A DNA stretch of 44,622 bases from Variovorax paradoxus (GTDB lineage Bacteria; Pseudomonadota; Gammaproteobacteria; Burkholderiales; Burkholderiaceae_C): contig NZ_JAGGNW010000030.1 in NCBI RefSeq assembly GCF_018614875.1, forward strand, positions 1-44,622, given 5' to 3'. A program made the position numbers and the translations under genes. Below, piece after piece: positions 38,903 to 44,622 of the stretch. Below the pieces are notes generated by a model that saw only the letters and a program-made list of their open reading frames with translations, had not been told where the DNA came from and did not search any database. How positions within the stretch are numbered: position 1 is the stretch's first letter; each line of letters starts with the position of its first letter.

Positions 38903-39022
38903 TGTGAGATCGGTTGGGATCGAATGTGAGAACGGCTGGGATTCGGAGTGAGCCTTGTTGGGAGACCGGCGCTCCTTGTGTGAGCACGGATGGGTTCCAA
39001 TGTGAGTGGATATGGGTTCCAG
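38903..39022 (+). repeat. Replication origin iterons: five 22-bp direct repeats
   Basis: Units start at 38903, 38925, 38947, 38979 and 39001. The first three are tandem with a 22-bp period, then 10 extra bases (38969-38978), then two more in tandem. Each opens with TGTGAG (AGTGAG in the third), followed by a CGG-like core and TGGG(A/T)T(T/C)C. They lie between the divergent rep and parA genes, next to an AT-richer stretch (38761-38880) suited to strand opening. This is the expected structure of an iteron oriV. I see no perfect DnaA box. Confidence 0.85.
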
Positions 39023-39202
39023 CCCCGGCTGGCGTGCCGGATCCGAGCCAAAGCCTGGGATGGGGCACGCAAATGGGCCGCGCCAGGCACCCTGCCCTCG
39101 GGTTTCAGCCCTTTCGGCGCCTGGCTTGCCAGGGGCCGAGGCCCTGGTCCCCAATCCCTCTCACAATACTTCGCGATGTTGGAGGCAGGCTGTCCGCGAA
39201 AC

Positions 39203-39248
39203 TTGTTCATTCGACAGATTCTCATAGAATTGCCGTATTCTGTCGAAT
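39203..39248 (+). promoter_or_regulatory. parA: parA promoter and operator
   Basis: -35 TTGTTC (39203-39208) and -10 TAGAAT (39225-39230), 16 bp apart. A perfect 10-bp inverted repeat ATTCGACAGA (39209-39218) / TCTGTCGAAT (39239-39248) straddles the -10 box. The right arm ends 12 bp before the parA ATG. ParA proteins with an N-terminal DNA-binding domain repress their own operon through such repeats, so this is probably the ParA operator. Confidence 0.7.
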
Positions 39249-39260
39249 AAGGCCAAACAA

Positions 39261-40496
39261 ATGTCAGCTCTCGTCCCCCCGCTCGGTGGAAACCTGGTTT
39301 CCACGGACGCCCAGGTGCCTCCCCGTCAAACCATCAACATGCAGAAGATCGCGGCGCTGGCGACGCGGGCCGGGTCGATGGTGGAGCAGATACGGGGCAT
39401 GCTGCTGGCCCCGGAAGCCCGCAAGATCCCACCCACCTACTCCACCGCGCAGCTTGCCGCGCTCTGCGGCGTCGACAAGGCGCACGTGGCCTACCGCATC
39501 ACCAAGGAAGATCTCCCGGCCGGCCGGCTGACCCCTTCGGGCGGCAAGCGGACCTTCGAGCTGGACGAACTGCGCCGCTGGACCCGGACCTACCGCGCAG
39601 AAAAGATGCGGCCCGCCGGCCGCAAGGCCATCACGATCGCCGTGGGGAATTTCAAGGGCGGCGTGGCCAAGACCACCACGGCCATGGTGCTGGCGCAAGG
39701 GCTCAGCCTGCGCGGGCACCGCGTGCTCGCGATCGATACCGATCCGCAGGGTTCTCTCACCACGCTGCACGGCCTGCTGCCGGAAGCCGAAGTCACCGAG
39801 GACATGACGATCGGGCCGCTGTGCGACGGCACGGAGAGCGACATCCGCTATGCGATTCGCTCGACCTACTGGGACGGGATCGACCTGGTCGCGGCCGCGC
39901 CCTTCCTGTTCTCCGCCGAGTTCGCCCTCCCCGCGCGCCAGATGCAGCAGCCCGGCGCCAAATTCTGGGACGTGCTGAACGAAGGCCTGGAGACGGTGCG
40001 CGACCTGTACGACGTGATCGTGATCGACACGCCCCCTTCTCTTTCGTACGTCACGATCAATGCGCTGTGGGCCGCAAACGGCATCGTCGTGCCGGTGCCG
40101 CCTTCGGGACTCGACTTCGCCTCGTCGGCGCAGTTCTGGTCGCTGCTCGCCGACCTGGGCGGCAACCTGGACGGCCAGAGCAAGGACCGCGAAGGCAAGG
40201 CCTTCGACTTCCTGCATGTGCTGCTGAGCCGGGTGGACGCGGCCGACCCGGCCATGCCGGCGGTGCGGCAGTGGATCCAGGCCACCTACGGCGAATACAC
40301 GCTGCCGGTCGAGATCCCGAAGACGAGCGTGACCAGCAACAAGGCGGCCGAGTTCGCGACGGTCTACGACGTCCAGAAGTACGAGGGTGCCGCCAAGACG
40401 TACAAGCGCGCGGTGGACGCCTACGATTCGTTCGTGGAGCTGGTCGAGCAATCGGTGATCGGCGCATGGACGGCGCAGGGAAAGGCCAGGCAATGA
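39261..40496 (+). CDS. parA: ParA partition ATPase, type Ia (with N-terminal DNA-binding domain)
   Basis: 411 residues from the ATG at 39261 (AAGG 8 nt upstream). The N-terminal about 115 residues hold a MerR-like helix-turn-helix (YSTAQLAALCGVDKAHVAYR, TFELDELRRWTR), as in P1-type ParA. Deviant Walker A FKGGVAKTTTA (Lys132 on), A' motif LAIDTDPQGSLTTLHG, Walker B YDVIVIDTPPSLSYVTINAL. It positions replicon copies by a nucleoid gradient together with ParB and represses its operon. A parS-like palindrome lies inside codons 9-15. It overlaps a short open frame that leads to parB. Confidence 0.93.
   Translation: MSALVPPLGGNLVSTDAQVPPRQTINMQKIAALATRAGSMVEQIRGMLLAPEARKIPPTYSTAQLAALCGVDKAHVAYRITKEDLPAGRLTPSGGKRTFELDELRRWTRTYRAEKMRPAGRKAITIAVGNFKGGVAKTTTAMVLAQGLSLRGHRVLAIDTDPQGSLTTLHGLLPEAEVTEDMTIGPLCDGTESDIRYAIRSTYWDGIDLVAAAPFLFSAEFALPARQMQQPGAKFWDVLNEGLETVRDLYDVIVIDTPPSLSYVTINALWAANGIVVPVPPSGLDFASSAQFWSLLADLGGNLDGQSKDREGKAFDFLHVLLSRVDAADPAMPAVRQWIQATYGEYTLPVEIPKTSVTSNKAAEFATVYDVQKYEGAAKTYKRAVDAYDSFVELVEQSVIGAWTAQGKARQ
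39286..39304. repeat. parS-like palindrome, copy 1 (inside parA)
   Basis: GTGGAAACCTGGTTTCCAC, a perfect 19-bp palindrome around the central T, within the first codons of parA. It matches the three other copies in the parAB region and is a probable ParB-binding centromere site. Confidence 0.75.
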
Positions 40497-40528
40497 GGAC
40501 GCTGGCTATGCTTTCGACATCCCCTTTG

Positions 40529-40549
40529 GGTGGAAACCAGGTTTCCACC
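40529..40549. repeat. parS-like palindrome, copy 2 (parA-parB gap)
   Basis: Core GTGGAAACCAGGTTTCCAC extended by one matching G/C pair on each side, giving a 21-bp perfect palindrome about the central A at 40539. It lies 33 bp after the parA stop. Confidence 0.8.
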
Positions 40550-40587
40550 GGGCGGCCCGTTCTGCCCATGCCCAGCCTGCCGAAATC

Positions 40588-40608
40588 CGTGGAAACCAGG
40601 TTTCCACG
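40588..40608. repeat. parS-like palindrome, copy 3 (parA-parB gap)
   Basis: Core GTGGAAACCAGGTTTCCAC with an extra C/G pair outside, again 21 bp and perfect. It starts 59 bp after copy 2. Confidence 0.8.
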
Positions 40609-40739
40609 ACCGCCGGTTCCCGAAGCTGGATGCTGCGCGGCGATGCCGCGCAACCTGCCCCGGGCCGCAGGCCGTGCCGGCAAAAAGTCCCGTTTCCCGA
40701 CCTTGAGGGCGCCGCACGCCGCGCCAAGGAGTGTCCATC

Positions 40740-41819
40740 ATGGCTAGCACCCGCAAGCGGCTGGAGGCATTGACCGCCGGCCTGATGCTTCCCGAAGCCG
40801 CAAAAGATCCGGTCGATGTGCCTGCCCCGGCAGCCGTTCACGCGGTGCCCCCGTCGGCATCGAACGCCCTGGAAACCAGGTTTCCACCGGCTGTCGGCGG
40901 CACGCTCGCGCCCCGCACCGGGCCTGGCCAGATGATGGCTTTCCGGGGCCAGATCCAGCAGGTCGAAGGAGAGATGGCGGCGCTGCGCGAAAAGCTCAGC
41001 CAGTATGAAGGCTCGCTGCCAACGCGGAAGATGGACCCGAAAACCATCCGTCCCAGCCGCTGGGCGAACCGCCACGATGCCTCGTTTACGAGCAGCGCCT
41101 TCGCGGGCCTGAAGGCGGACATCGAGCACGCCGGCGGAAACGTCCAGCCGATCCTGGTGCGCCCGCTCAAGGAGGAGCCCGGCCAGTTCGAGATCGTCTT
41201 CGGCCACCGCCGGCACCGGGCCGCGCTGGAACTCGGCATTCCGGTGCTGGCGTCCATCTGGGTCGACGAGCTGGGCGACGCGGCGCTCTTCGCCGCGATG
41301 GACCGGGAAAATCGCGAACGCGCGGATCTGTCCAACTACGAGCAGGGCCTGATGTACCAGCGCGCCCTGGAAGAGCAACTGTTCCCCACGCAGCGCCAGC
41401 TGGCCGAAGCGCTCGGCGTGAGCCATACCTGGGTGCGCAAGGCGCTGCTGGTGGCGCAGTTGCCGACGGCGGTGGTGGAGTGCTTTCGCAGTCCTCTGGA
41501 GATCAGCTTCCGCCATGCCGAGCAGATCAATGCCGCCATGGAAAAGGACCGGCGCGGTGTCCTGAAGCGCGTGGAAAGGCTGCGGGGCCACAGCCTCGCG
41601 CCGGCCATGGTCGTCGCTCGATTGCTCGATGCCAAACCCGGGTTCGAGCGCTCGGAGAAGCTCGACATCCTGTTGGCGGGGCAGAAGATCGGCACGCTGG
41701 CGCGCGCCAAGAGCGGAGAGATCACGATCACGATCGTTCCGGAAGCCGCGACCGGGGCCGGCCAGGAAGCGCTGGAAGCCAGCATCGCGGAAACCCTGCG
41801 CAAGGCACGCACCTTGTAA
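40740..41819 (+). CDS. parB: ParB partition protein (CTPase/DNA-binding)
   Basis: 359 residues from the ATG at 40740, with AAGGAG 9 nt upstream. N-terminal ParA-interacting region, then the ParB/Srx domain with GGNVQPILVRPLKEE and the CTP-binding box FGHRRHRAALELGIPV (the GERRYRA motif equivalent). ENRERADLSNYEQGLMYQRA follows. The parS-reading helix-turn-helix is TQRQLAEALGVSHTWVRKAL. The C-terminal part (residues 300-359) is the usual dimer domain. It should load on the four palindromes in this region. One copy lies in its own codons 44-49. Confidence 0.93.
   Translation: MASTRKRLEALTAGLMLPEAAKDPVDVPAPAAVHAVPPSASNALETRFPPAVGGTLAPRTGPGQMMAFRGQIQQVEGEMAALREKLSQYEGSLPTRKMDPKTIRPSRWANRHDASFTSSAFAGLKADIEHAGGNVQPILVRPLKEEPGQFEIVFGHRRHRAALELGIPVLASIWVDELGDAALFAAMDRENRERADLSNYEQGLMYQRALEEQLFPTQRQLAEALGVSHTWVRKALLVAQLPTAVVECFRSPLEISFRHAEQINAAMEKDRRGVLKRVERLRGHSLAPAMVVARLLDAKPGFERSEKLDILLAGQKIGTLARAKSGEITITIVPEAATGAGQEALEASIAETLRKARTL
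40870..40886. repeat. parS-like palindrome, copy 4 (inside parB)
   Basis: TGGAAACCAGGTTTCCA, 17 bp perfect, shortened by one pair on each side relative to copy 1. It is within the parB coding region, translating as LETRFPP. Confidence 0.7.
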
Positions 41820-41850
41820 ATGCGCCTGCGGGGGAGGGCGGCGCGGCAAT

Positions 41851-41872
41851 TGTGAGGACCGTTGGGATTCTG
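41851..41872 (+). repeat. Solitary sixth iteron, downstream of parB
   Basis: TGTGAGGACCGTTGGGATTC plus two more bases agrees with the second origin iteron at 18 of 22 positions, in the same orientation. It starts 32 bp after the parB stop and is nearly 3 kb from the main array. Confidence 0.65.
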
Positions 41873-42455
41873 GTTCTGCGCCAGATCCGGCAACTGCATG
41901 ATGCTCGCGCAGCTCGTTTGCCAGGCGTTTGGGCGGCCGGGCCAGCCGCCAGGAAAGGCTAGTGCGTGGTTTCCGCAGCATTGCCCCGGCAAAGGCATCG
42001 GGAAACCGGCGCCTCACCGTGGCTGAAGGGCGCGGCATCGAAGCGGGAGGCTACCGGACCGTCGGCAGGGCAGGGCAGAGCACCGGGCCCCGATGCCCCA
42101 TTCACCCTTGTCCAGTCACCATGAGTCCGGGCATGCCACCTGCGCTCTTGGGAGGCTCGGACCCAGACGGGCAAATGACAAGAGCTCAGCGATCAATTCG
42201 ACCGAATCGAGGGCCTTCGAAACCACTGGAAGATTTCCGGCAACCCGGATAAAATCCAATCAAATCAACAACTTAGGCGAAGGTGCTCGCGCAGGTACTT
42301 GATTGCAACACAAAATGTGTATTGATGATTACTTCAGTTATCATCAATCGATTCATGACAACGACCACCGTACCAGACGGCCGGCAGGCCTCCGCCAGCG
42401 CCACGTTCCATCCCGTTGCACCGGCGGAACGCAATACCGCCTGAGTCCGACAGAC
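41873..42455. other. Intergenic region before the recombinase operon
   Basis: About 580 bp. The first 370 bp are GC-rich with no recognisable gene; forward frames up to about 105 codons have no family features. From 42240 to 42360 the sequence turns AT-rich and contains the palindromes ACACA-AAA-TGTGT (42308-42320) and the 28-bp element at 42321-42348. It is the likely promoter and control region for the small gene and recombinase. Confidence 0.5.
42321..42348. repeat. 28-bp near-palindrome with 11-6-11 architecture
   Basis: Left arm ATTGATGATTA, six-base centre CTTCAG, right arm TTATCATCAAT. The arms are inverted repeats with one mismatched pair (T330/T339). The 11-6-11 form is that of XerC/D dif sites and other tyrosine-recombinase cores. 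It lies 365 bp before a tyrosine recombinase gene. It could equally be an operator for the small gene and recombinase. Confidence 0.55.
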
Positions 42456-42716
42456 ATGCCCGCCGTTCCCACACCCTCCCAGCTGTCCCACGTCGATGAC
42501 GACGAACTCGCGCGCCTGGCATCGAGTTGGCGGGCCCTCGCGGGTCGCGGCGACCGGGAAGCGTTCGGCATCGCGCATGCGCTCGAGGTCGAGCAGCGCC
42601 GGCGCACGCGGGTGAGCCAGCTGCAGCAGCTGCCGGAGGATCCCGGGCCGGCGCCGCGCCCGTGGTGGAAGTTCTGGCAATCGACCGGGGAGCGGAACCC
42701 GACATCGGCCTCATGA
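42456..42716 (+). CDS. Small conserved-looking protein upstream of the recombinase
   Basis: 86 residues from the ATG at 42456. The frame is open from 42303, but the upstream part covers the palindromes and looks non-coding. Helical core: TPSQLSHVDDDELARLASSW, RALAGRGDREAFGIAHALEV, EQRRRTRVSQLQQL, then a Pro/Trp-rich tail (APRPWWKFWQS). No DNA-binding motif is plain. Its TGA overlaps the recombinase ATG as ATGA, so the two are translationally coupled and it may be a partner or regulator. I recall similar short proteins before such integrases in Burkholderiales but cannot name the family. Confidence 0.65.
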   Translation: MPAVPTPSQLSHVDDDELARLASSWRALAGRGDREAFGIAHALEVEQRRRTRVSQLQQLPEDPGPAPRPWWKFWQSTGERNPTSAS

Positions 42717-44605
42717 AGGCCGTGATCCCGCGCAAGCTGCACCGCGGCCACTTCGCGTTCATGCGGGCGCTGGCCCAAGGGCTCGACGAAAGGGCCAGCT
42801 GGGACCGCTACCTGCGGCTGGAGGGCGAGCACACCGACCTGCGGACCGTGCGCCGCACCATCGCATGGATCCGCGACGAGTTCGCGGCGGCGGCGCGGCG
42901 CGAGCACAAGCCCGGCACGGCCCGCCTGATCCTGCTCGATGCGGACCGCTTCCCCGCGGCGCCGGCACTGCCGAGCCTTGCCGAGTTCGCCGAGGCGACT
43001 GGCATGGAGGATTTCTCCGAATCCGAACAGGTCGAGGCCTACGAGGCCGCCTACCCGGCCGCGGGAAGGGCAGGGCAGGGGGCCCGTCCGTCCCGGCGCG
43101 CCCGGGTGGTGGAGCGCCAGCTAGAAGCGCTGCGCTGGCTTGAAAACCTCGTCGCCCAGGACCCGCGTCCCCTCGACGGCGTGTCGGCATGGCTGAATCC
43201 CTCGGTGGCGAGCCGGCTGGAGCGCGCCGGCCTGCCCACGCTCTTCACGCTGGTCGAGCGCATCAACGGCATCGGCGCGCGCTGGTGGGCGCATGTGCCG
43301 GGCGTGGGCGAACTGAAGGCGGCGCGGATCCTCGACTGGCTGCGCGCCAACGAGCAGGTGCTGGGGCTGCGCGTCGGCGCCCACGCGATGACGCCCAGAG
43401 CGCAGCTCGGCTCGCTGGCGCTCGCCGCCGTGGTGCCGGGTGGTACCGCGCTCGTGCCGTACGAAAAATTCGTTCTTCCCGCCGAGCTCGACGGCAGCGC
43501 GGGCGCCAACCGGGCGCCGCGCGGGCAGTGCCTGCTCATGGCCGCCAACGACCACGAGGCCGTGGGCGCTTGGCTCAGCGCCAAGCGCGCGGGCGATGCC
43601 ACCGGCGACCTGTCGGCCACCCAGCGCGCCTACCGCAAGGAGGCCGAGCGCCTGCTGCTCTGGGCCGTGCTGGAGCGAAGGAAAGCACTGTCGTCGCTCA
43701 GCGTCGAGGATGCGATCGACTACCGCGACTTCCTCCTCGATCCGCCTGCCCATTGGTGCGGCGCGCGCCATCACCAGCGCTGGTCGCCGCTGTGGCGGCC
43801 GATGGAAGGGCCGCTGGCGCCCTCGGCGCTGCGCCAGGCCATCGCGATCCTGCGCAGCCTCCACGCATTCCTGGTGAACCAGAACTACCTGGCGGGCAAC
43901 CCCTTCGCCACCCTGGCGGCGCCGGCGAGCCTGCTGCAACCGCTGGACTCGAGCCGCGCACTGAGCTTTGCGCAGTGGGATCACGTCGATGCGCTGCTTC
44001 AGGCGCATGCCGACACCGAAGCCAGGCGCCGGCTGCGGCGCGGCATGCGCTGGCTCTATGCGACCGGCCTGCGCCTGGCCGAGATCACCGGCGCCAAGTG
44101 CGAGGATCTGCAGCAGATCGAGTACCGCGGCGCCGACGGCACGCTGGCCAGTGGCTGGCAGCTGGCGGTGGCCGGCAAGGGAGGGCGCTGCCGCCAGGTG
44201 CCGGTGCCGCCGGCGCTCGTGGCCGAGCTGGAGGACGAACTCGCCCGGCACGGCTTCGAGCGGCAGGTCGGCGCCGCGAGCAACCGCGGCATCCATGTGC
44301 TGGCGCGATTCGACGCCGAGCTCCGCCGTCCGGCCGCATGGTCCGCCTCGGGCCTGTACCAGGCGATTAAGGCCTTTGTCGCACAGGCCGCCGCCGGCCT
44401 GCGCGACCCCGATGCGCAGCAGCTCAGGAAGGCGAGCACGCACTGGCTGCGGCACTCGCACGGATCCCATGCGCTGCGGGGCAGGGAAGGGCAGGTGCCG
44501 GTGCCGATCCAGGTCGTGCAGAACAACCTCGGGCACGCCTCGGTGGGAACCACGGCCATGTACCTGGCCACGGCGCGCGCGCCGAGCCATACCGAAATGC
44601 GCTAG
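42713..44605 (+). CDS. Tyrosine recombinase/integrase with DUF3701-like N-terminal region
   Basis: 630 residues, about twice a XerC/D. Residues 1-290 form the extension: IPRKLHRGHFAFMRALAQGL, then the DUF3701-like block ARVVERQLEALRWLENLVAQ ... WWAHVPGVGELKAARILDWL, which includes a helix-hairpin-helix-like turn. A SAM-like core-binding domain (about 300-420) and the catalytic domain follow. Catalytic residues visible: Arg454 (YATGLRLAEITG), Lys in VAGKGGRCRQVPVP, His577/Arg580 (THWLRHSHG), His608 (LGHASVGTT) and the nucleophile Tyr617 (AMYLAT). Complete, so probably active. Such enzymes next to rep-par modules may resolve multimers of the replicon. Confidence 0.9.
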   Translation: MKAVIPRKLHRGHFAFMRALAQGLDERASWDRYLRLEGEHTDLRTVRRTIAWIRDEFAAAARREHKPGTARLILLDADRFPAAPALPSLAEFAEATGMEDFSESEQVEAYEAAYPAAGRAGQGARPSRRARVVERQLEALRWLENLVAQDPRPLDGVSAWLNPSVASRLERAGLPTLFTLVERINGIGARWWAHVPGVGELKAARILDWLRANEQVLGLRVGAHAMTPRAQLGSLALAAVVPGGTALVPYEKFVLPAELDGSAGANRAPRGQCLLMAANDHEAVGAWLSAKRAGDATGDLSATQRAYRKEAERLLLWAVLERRKALSSLSVEDAIDYRDFLLDPPAHWCGARHHQRWSPLWRPMEGPLAPSALRQAIAILRSLHAFLVNQNYLAGNPFATLAAPASLLQPLDSSRALSFAQWDHVDALLQAHADTEARRRLRRGMRWLYATGLRLAEITGAKCEDLQQIEYRGADGTLASGWQLAVAGKGGRCRQVPVPPALVAELEDELARHGFERQVGAASNRGIHVLARFDAELRRPAAWSASGLYQAIKAFVAQAAAGLRDPDAQQLRKASTHWLRHSHGSHALRGREGQVPVPIQVVQNNLGHASVGTTAMYLATARAPSHTEMR

Positions 44606-44622
44606 GAATCTGCGCGGCAGAA

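Larger units (their letters stand above)
40493..40747 (+). other. Open frame bridging parA and parB (84 codons), coding status doubtful
   Basis: An ATG overlaps the parA stop as ATGA and the frame stays open to a TAG-type stop 8 nt inside parB. The product would be Pro/Arg-rich (RTLAMLSTSPLGGNQVSTGR, KSVETRFPRPPVPEAGCCAA). Much of it is simply the translation of two parS palindromes, so resemblance to ParA (PLGGNLVST) and ParB (LETRFPP) is forced by the DNA sites. I favour a non-coding centromere region, yet the coupling geometry is suggestive. Confidence 0.3.

Noticed and set aside
38903..39022. CRISPR array
   Set aside because: The repeats are directly tandem with no spacers, imperfect, and next to rep and parA; no cas gene is present. 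They are iterons.
40421..42038. Reverse-strand frames opposite parA-parB
   Set aside because: They are shadows of parA, parB and the palindromes; no domain features.
1..44622. tRNA, rRNA or riboswitch genes
   Set aside because: I saw no cloverleaf with conserved TTCGA/CCA-type features, no rRNA stretch and no recognisable riboswitch core on either strand; a tRNAscan or Infernal run would be needed to exclude them.

Overview
The window is GC-rich DNA (roughly two thirds G+C by eye) whose proteins read like those of a betaproteobacterium of the order Burkholderiales, most likely family Comamonadaceae (Variovorax-like). Reasons: the gene types (PotABCD-like and TauABC-like uptake operons, a 431-residue aspartate carbamoyltransferase with an N-terminal helix-turn-helix, a DUF3701-type tyrosine recombinase) and the rep/parA/parB layout. 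The genus is inference. The right end carries a complete replication and partition module, so the window probably comes from a secondary chromosome or megaplasmid.

Layout, left to right. (1) 1-1000: the 3' end of etfA, then a RHH/ParE toxin-antitoxin pair. (2) 1.0-3.6 kb: a TauABC/SsuABC-type ABC transporter whose binding-protein gene has an in-frame amber codon. (3) 3.9-7.7 kb: a lipoprotein alpha/beta hydrolase and an L-glutamate gamma-semialdehyde dehydrogenase, both forward. (4) 7.7-18.0 kb: a tightly packed reverse-strand operon of nine genes (2-oxo-acid aldolase family protein, PotDBCA-like transporter, a protein I do not recognise, acyl-CoA ligase, FAD-linked and FMN-linked 2-hydroxyacid dehydrogenases). 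It looks like an uptake-plus-degradation system for an unknown organic acid. Just upstream lie the wreck of an AraC regulator and a transposase fragment. (5) 18.4-22.0 kb: HTH-ATCase, then an exopolysaccharide-type glycosyltransferase (frameshifted) coupled to an outer-membrane barrel. (6) 22.1-24.7 kb: a membrane histidine kinase and an AAC(3)-I-like acetyltransferase. (7) 24.7-29.3 kb: a junkyard of gene fragments (PaiB, enolase superfamily, probably LysR, ABC permease) around intact DUF899, hipBA and ABC-ATPase genes. (8) 29.3-36.9 kb: orphan TRAP binding protein with a GGDEF-EAL protein, then a polysaccharide-lyase-like protein, a MarR regulator and a secreted lipoprotein. (9) 37-44.6 kb: rep, iteron origin, parA, parB, a small protein and a large tyrosine recombinase.

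The strongest non-coding signals are: five 22-bp iterons between rep and parA plus a sixth solitary copy just after parB; four copies of the palindrome GTGGAAACCWGGTTTCCAC (probable parS) inside and between parA and parB; four hipBA operators spaced exactly 27 bp apart; an inverted-repeat operator around the parA -10 box; and a 28-bp near-palindrome of 11-6-11 form upstream of the recombinase. Together they make a self-contained replicon-maintenance cassette with readable cis sites. All function calls come from reading motifs; no database search was run.
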